The position numbers were made by a program, and so were the translations under genes. A DNA stretch of 46,740 nt from a virus, in the IMG/VR virus record IMGVR_UViG_3300019776_000448, positions 1-46,740 of that record. One strand, written 5' to 3'. This document shows, piece by piece, positions 45,545-46,740 of the stretch (position 1 is the stretch's first letter; the number at the start of each line of letters is the position of its first letter). The notes beneath the pieces are model-generated. The model was not told the origin of the DNA, ran no database searches, and saw only the letters and a program-made list of their open reading frames with translations.

Positions 45545-46077
45545 GAGACGAACGACTCAAAAAGAATCTTTCGGCAGGTGGCCGTGAGTCCCGCGCAACG
45601 CAGGACGATAGACAGTCAGCTGACGAGAGTTTGGCAAGCAGCCGCGAACGTCGTAGGATGTTCAGAGATGAGTGGATGCAAGAATCCCTCCCCAAACCGC
45701 CCGGAATTCCGGGGTTTCATCTTTGTTGGCTTTCCTCCACTAATGGCTACGATCCTATCCACAAGCGATTGCGGATGGGTTACACGCCGGTAAAACCCGA
45801 GGAAGTTCCTGGCTTTGAGAATTACCGAGTAAAAGCAGGGGAACACGAAGGCTTTATCGCTTGTAACGAAATGCTACTGTACAAGATCCCGGAAGAGATT
45901 TACCAAGGGATCATGGAAGAATTTCACCACTATGCTCCTCAGGACGAAGCGGACAAAATCCGCGTACAGGCCGAGCAGCAGTTAGGTCGAGATTCGCGCG
46001 GTAGATCTCTCGGCAGTCTCGAAGGTGAGGGCATTGCTTCCATGGATGAAGTACGTCCCGTTCCAGTATTCAACTGA
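45541..46077 (+). CDS. Conserved head-module protein
   Basis: 178 residues. A charged disordered first 45 residues precede LPKPPGIPGFHLCWLSSTNG, YDPIHKRLRMGYTPVKPEEV and CNEMLLYKIPEEIYQGIMEE, a block found beside capsid genes in related phages. A virion-minor or assembly role is likely; no enzyme motif. It overlaps the scaffold stop by four bases. Confidence 0.75.
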   Translation: MRDERLKKNLSAGGRESRATQDDRQSADESLASSRERRRMFRDEWMQESLPKPPGIPGFHLCWLSSTNGYDPIHKRLRMGYTPVKPEEVPGFENYRVKAGEHEGFIACNEMLLYKIPEEIYQGIMEEFHHYAPQDEADKIRVQAEQQLGRDSRGRSLGSLEGEGIASMDEVRPVPVFN

Positions 46078-46102
46078 CGGATACTTTATTTAGGAGATAT
46101 CG

Positions 46103-46702
46103 ATGTCTGCAACATCTGCTCCGTTTGGCTTGCGTCCAGCATTTCACCCGTCGGGTCTGGACAGAGCTGCCGCGCTTGCCAACGGTATTCAGGCCGTTTC
46201 CACTTCCGGAAACGTTTCATTAGGTTATGCCACCACCATTCTCAAGGGTCAGCCCGTGAAAATGGACACTGGTGGTTACATTGTGGTCGCCGCTGCTGGT
46301 GACGCCTTCTTGGGCGCATTCGCCGGTGTCGAGTGGACTGATTCTACCGGTCGTCGACGGGTTTCGAATTACTGGCCAGCCAGTGAATCGTTCCAGGTGG
46401 GCTCGGTAGTCGCCTATTATTATCAGGACCCCAACATCGTGTACGAGATTCAGTCTGATGGCACCCTCGCCCAGACCTCGATCGGTGATGAGGCTAACCT
46501 GAGCAATACTACGGCCGGTTCCAACACCACGGGTCTCTCGCAGTGCACACTGTCCAACACGCTCGCCGGTTCTGGTAATAACGCGCAAATGCGTATTATC
46601 GACATCGCGCCGTACCCGGACAATGCCTGGGGTGACGCTTTTGTCATCGTACGTGCTCAGATTTCGAAGAGCCAGTACGTTGCCGCTTCTAACGCTATCT
46701 AA
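46103..46702 (+). CDS. Probable head decoration or minor capsid protein
   Basis: 199 residues, strand-rich and low in charge (FGLRPAFHPSGLDRAAALAN, GNVSLGYATTILKGQPVKMD, AAAGDAFLGAFAGVEWTDST, ISKSQYVAASNAI). The opening ATSAPFGLRPAFHPSG is a common start for phage head proteins located directly before the major capsid gene. AGGAG lies before the ATG (46092-46096). Function inferred from position and pattern. Confidence 0.7.
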   Translation: MSATSAPFGLRPAFHPSGLDRAAALANGIQAVSTSGNVSLGYATTILKGQPVKMDTGGYIVVAAAGDAFLGAFAGVEWTDSTGRRRVSNYWPASESFQVGSVVAYYYQDPNIVYEIQSDGTLAQTSIGDEANLSNTTAGSNTTGLSQCTLSNTLAGSGNNAQMRIIDIAPYPDNAWGDAFVIVRAQISKSQYVAASNAI

Positions 46703-46715
46703 GGAGGGCTAAGAA

Positions 46716-46740
46716 ATGGCAGCCCCGATGCGCAGTACCG
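46716..46740 (+). CDS. Start of the next gene, probably the major capsid protein (truncated by window)
   Basis: ATG 46716 lies eight bases after AAGGAGG (46701-46707), a very strong ribosome site, and opens MAAPMRST before the window ends. Position after scaffold and decoration-like genes, and the strong initiation signal, point to the major capsid protein. Too little is visible for proof. Confidence 0.5.

Noticed and set aside
1-46740. Prophage or temperate functions
   Set aside because: No integrase, excisionase, CI-like repressor, ParA/ParB pair or att-like repeat was recognised in the window.

Overview
The window is a contiguous stretch of a lytic tailed-phage genome. Almost all of it is coding and every supported gene lies on the + strand, many with ATGA/GTGA overlaps. 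It is moderately GC-rich. There is no tape-measure/tail-tube set and there is an SU10/P22-like portal, adaptor and ejection-type protein set, so a short-tailed (podovirus) particle is the best inference. No integrase, repressor, tRNA or phage RNA polymerase is recognisable. The host cannot be named from the sequence; consensus sigma70-type promoters indicate a bacterium with a standard housekeeping RNA polymerase. Both window edges cut genes (a holin on the left, probably the major capsid protein on the right).

Layout. (1) 1-14895, late genes: holin, GH24 endolysin, SU10-type adaptor, tail/structural proteins, a giant 1804-residue virion protein and three putative internal/ejection proteins, ending at a weak terminator. 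(2) 14896-15396, non-coding, with an array of GTTCCAT/ATGGAAC words, then an early promoter. (3) 15397-37344, early/middle genes: TOTE-type AEP primase, HARP-SNF2 helicase, UvrD-like helicase, a small SSB-like protein with a DDDIPF tail, family A DNA polymerase, then purZ, mazZ, a small gene and datZ, a NrdR-like zinc ribbon, a histone-deacetylase-fold hydrolase, a Tat-motif-like paralog, a DUF932 protein and many small accessory genes. (4) 37345-37857, non-coding, with a structured leader RNA candidate and a second array that is the inverted copy of the first. (5) 37858-46740, packaging and head genes: TerS, TerL, the second Tat-motif paralog, portal, GroES-like co-chaperonin, scaffold, a small head protein and the start of the probable capsid gene.

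How it works together. The polymerase-PurZ-MazZ-DatZ cluster is the signature of a Z-genome phage, which replaces adenine by 2-aminoadenine. MazZ makes dGMP from dGTP, PurZ joins dGMP to aspartate, host enzymes finish dZTP, DatZ removes dATP, and the linked polymerase (DpoZ class) copies the genome. Early/middle genes are served by a set of strikingly consensus promoters followed by a shared ATAGAGGA ribosome-binding leader. The two inverted arrays sit exactly at the late/early and early/late boundaries and are the strongest unexplained structure in the window. Two candidate structured RNAs (32567-32651 and 37354-37424) and a phage deacetylase are further points worth testing.
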